From JBKECY01 sp047975025 (GTDB taxonomy: Bacteria; Bacillota; Clostridia; Lachnospirales; Lachnospiraceae): a stretch of DNA of 22,173 bases. The position numbers and the translations under genes are program-made. The notes under the pieces were generated by a model. The model searched no databases. It saw only the letters and a program-made list of their open reading frames with translations, and was not told the origin of the DNA. This document shows positions 21,052 through 22,173 of the stretch, one piece after another. The stretch is taken from contig JBKECY010000077.1 in NCBI GenBank assembly GCA_047975025.1, positions 1 through 22,173 on the forward strand. The letters are read 5' to 3'. The first letter of the stretch is position 1; each line of letters starts with the position of its first letter.

Positions 21052-21876
21052 TTAAAAGGCAATTGTCATTCCTTTGTTCTTAATATACATGGAACTAAGA
21101 GCATTGGCCGAATTAACAAATACTTCAGCAAAATCAAATCGTTCTCTGATACTATCAGCAATGGCTGCGGCTGCTTCCGGATTATTACAATGATCCAATA
21201 CGGCAGTGCGGCCTTTGGTATCCCGCCCATCTGCTATGATGAACTCACTGATTTTTTCAATTAACTGGTTCTGTCCACGTACCTGCACTCTTTTGACCAT
21301 GAGGCCCTCCCCGTCAATCTCAAGAATCGTCTTGAAGTTCAGTGTGGAACCGCCTGTTGTGCCACTGTAGCGACCATTGTCGATCATAGTGTTCAAGTCC
21401 TCCACGACAAAATAGGTCTTCATTTCTTCAATAAATACGTTGGTTTGCGCAATGATATCCTTCAATTCCAGATTTTTTTGAATCAAATCATCTAAGAACA
21501 GAGTAATCAATGTCAGCCCGGCACAACCACTCTTGGTCTCAAATACATGAATTCTATCAGCCCCATCTTCTACCATGGTAACCGCTGCCTCAGCACTTGC
21601 ATGTGAACCTGAAAGTTTGCTGGAAATTGTAACCACCAGACAATACTCCTCTGTCTTGTAGGCCTGGCTGAATTCATAGGGTGATGGAGCACCGGAGGTG
21701 ATTTTTTCCTTCCAATTCGTCATTTCTTCAATAAATGCAGGTACATCAAGCGCAGCATCGTCGACAAGTACTTTTTCTCCCATTGTAATTGTCAGAGGAA
21801 CTGATGTTACACTTACTTTTTCCAGCAATTCTTTTGTCACATTACAGCAACTGTCTACAACTAATTTATAATTCAT
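21052..21876 (-). CDS. DegV-family fatty-acid-binding protein
   Basis: The 274-residue protein is a DegV/FakB-type protein that binds a fatty acid, in FakB cases presenting it to the kinase FakA. Visible marks are VVDSCCNV at the N-terminus, TSGAPSPYEF (usually TSQPS), TISSKLSGSHASA, FETKSGCAGLTL and IDNGRYSGTTG. The frame is open for 37 codons upstream, but ATG 21876 follows GGGAGAG and begins the conserved fold; the upstream part contains the promoter. No fakA is visible nearby. The next gene on the strand is the FUSC-HAD fusion, 46 bases away, so the two probably share a transcript. Confidence 0.92.
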   Translation of the reverse strand: MNYKLVVDSCCNVTKELLEKVSVTSVPLTITMGEKVLVDDAALDVPAFIEEMTNWKEKITSGAPSPYEFSQAYKTEEYCLVVTISSKLSGSHASAEAAVTMVEDGADRIHVFETKSGCAGLTLITLFLDDLIQKNLELKDIIAQTNVFIEEMKTYFVVEDLNTMIDNGRYSGTTGGSTLNFKTILEIDGEGLMVKRVQVRGQNQLIEKISEFIIADGRDTKGRTAVLDHCNNPEAAAAIADSIRERFDFAEVFVNSANALSSMYIKNKGMTIAF

Positions 21877-21933
21877 AATACTCTCCCTGTGATATATTAG
21901 TATGAATAGTATAGAGTTTTTTACTCCACAAAG

Positions 21934-21962
21934 AGTATATGTTTTTTGGAGACATATGTCAA
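21934..21962 (-). promoter_or_regulatory. Consensus promoter of the degV gene
   Basis: TTGACA (21962-21957) and TATACT (21939-21934) on the minus strand are exactly 17 bases apart. The predicted leader is about 50 bases and includes a small GGAGT/ACTCT hairpin. Confidence 0.8.
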
Positions 21963-21996
21963 TCTTTGCGGCAGCTTTTTGACACATATATTCTAT

Positions 21997-22042
21997 AAAA
22001 AACAGAGTATAGATGTCATTAAGTCCGACATTCTATACTCTG
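21997..22042 (-). terminator. Orphan minus-strand terminator next to an IS end
   Basis: CAGAGTATAGATGTC (22003-22017) pairs with GACATTCTATACTCTG (22027-22042) with one bulged base. On the minus strand the stem is followed by TTTTTTAT, a good intrinsic terminator. No gene that would use it is left in the window: only 13 bases separate it from the IS3-family end at 22056, so its gene was probably cut off by the insertion or lies beyond it. Confidence 0.8.
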
Positions 22043-22055
22043 AAATATATGGCAC

Positions 22056-22173
22056 TGACCTGCCCCCGATTTTTGTACCAGTCGCAATGTTAGTAATGAC
22101 CGGTATCCGGTAGGGTAAATCCTTATCAGCTTGACGACATCGTAACATTTCTTGGTGGATTGTTCAAGGGCGG
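22056..22173 (-). mobile_element. IS3-family insertion sequence, orfB-proximal end (partial)
   Basis: The end begins TGACCTGCCCCCGAT and continues TTTTGTACCAGT, matching the end at 118 with few differences, in the orientation expected for the opposite terminal repeat of an element lying the same way round. On the minus strand a short open frame runs in from the edge and stops at 22126 (ending RNVTMSSS); it could be the tail of the transposase, but this is too short to prove. The element continues beyond the window. Confidence 0.65.

Noticed and set aside
21877..21987. Longer DegV protein starting at 21987
   Set aside because: The added 37 residues overlap the consensus promoter and the family fold starts at MNYKLVVDS, which has its own ribosome site.
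1..22173. The whole window as a composite transposon between two IS3 copies
   Set aside because: The content is essential core genes in their conserved order, not cargo. The IS copies are incomplete in the window and no target duplication can be seen.

Overview
The window is chromosomal DNA from a low-to-moderate GC Gram-positive bacterium, most likely a gut-type clostridium of the Lachnospiraceae. Four things point there: (i) lexA diverges from a yneA-like gene under LexA boxes of the Bacillus/Clostridium type; (ii) L27 carries an N-terminal extension ending in NLQLF, with the Prp protease gene lying between rplU and rpmA; (iii) strong AGGAGG ribosome sites and TTGACA/TATAAT promoters are common; (iv) gap-pgk-tpiA-gpmI sits directly upstream of rplU-prp-rpmA-obgE-yhbY-nadD-yqeK-rsfS. 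The species assignment is inference.

Layout. Bases 1-118 are the orfA end of an IS3-family element, and a second, similar IS3-family end begins at 22056 and runs off the right edge. Between them: 141-1229 is the divergent SOS pair yneA-like/lexA with three LexA boxes. 1350-5577, all minus strand, is the translation and ribosome-biogenesis operon behind a consensus promoter and an L21-type leader. 5692-10398, minus strand, is the lower-glycolysis cluster gap, pgk, tpiA, gpmI, with a strong hairpin between gap and pgk. 10613-11425 is a PHP-family histidinol-phosphatase-like gene, tail to tail with an unusual DnaJ-type protein. 12546-15064 holds a TetR regulator, a small siroheme sulfite/nitrite reductase-like protein and a divergent LysR regulator. 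15112-17064 is a three-gene minus-strand group: PiT phosphate transporter, DUF47/PhoU-like partner and a mono-cluster ferredoxin-like protein. 17120-18601 is a secreted glucosaminidase with wall-binding repeats. 18815-19684 is a radical SAM protein. 19701-21876 is a DegV-family lipid-binding protein followed by a FUSC membrane domain fused to a degenerate HAD domain.

Most of the window is conserved housekeeping DNA with unusually readable promoters and terminators. I found no tRNA, rRNA, CRISPR array or phage genes, and no stretch over 300 bases without a gene; the longest gaps (about 210 bases at 10399-10612 and 18602-18814) hold promoters. I do not see a convincing wholly new system. The parts most worth a second look are the FUSC-pseudo-HAD fusion behind degV, the small sulfite-reductase-like gene with its LysR site, the DnaJ variant with an extra Cys pair and no G/F region, the dnaJ terminator embedded in a convergent coding sequence, and the ferredoxin-like gene joined to the phosphate transporter genes.
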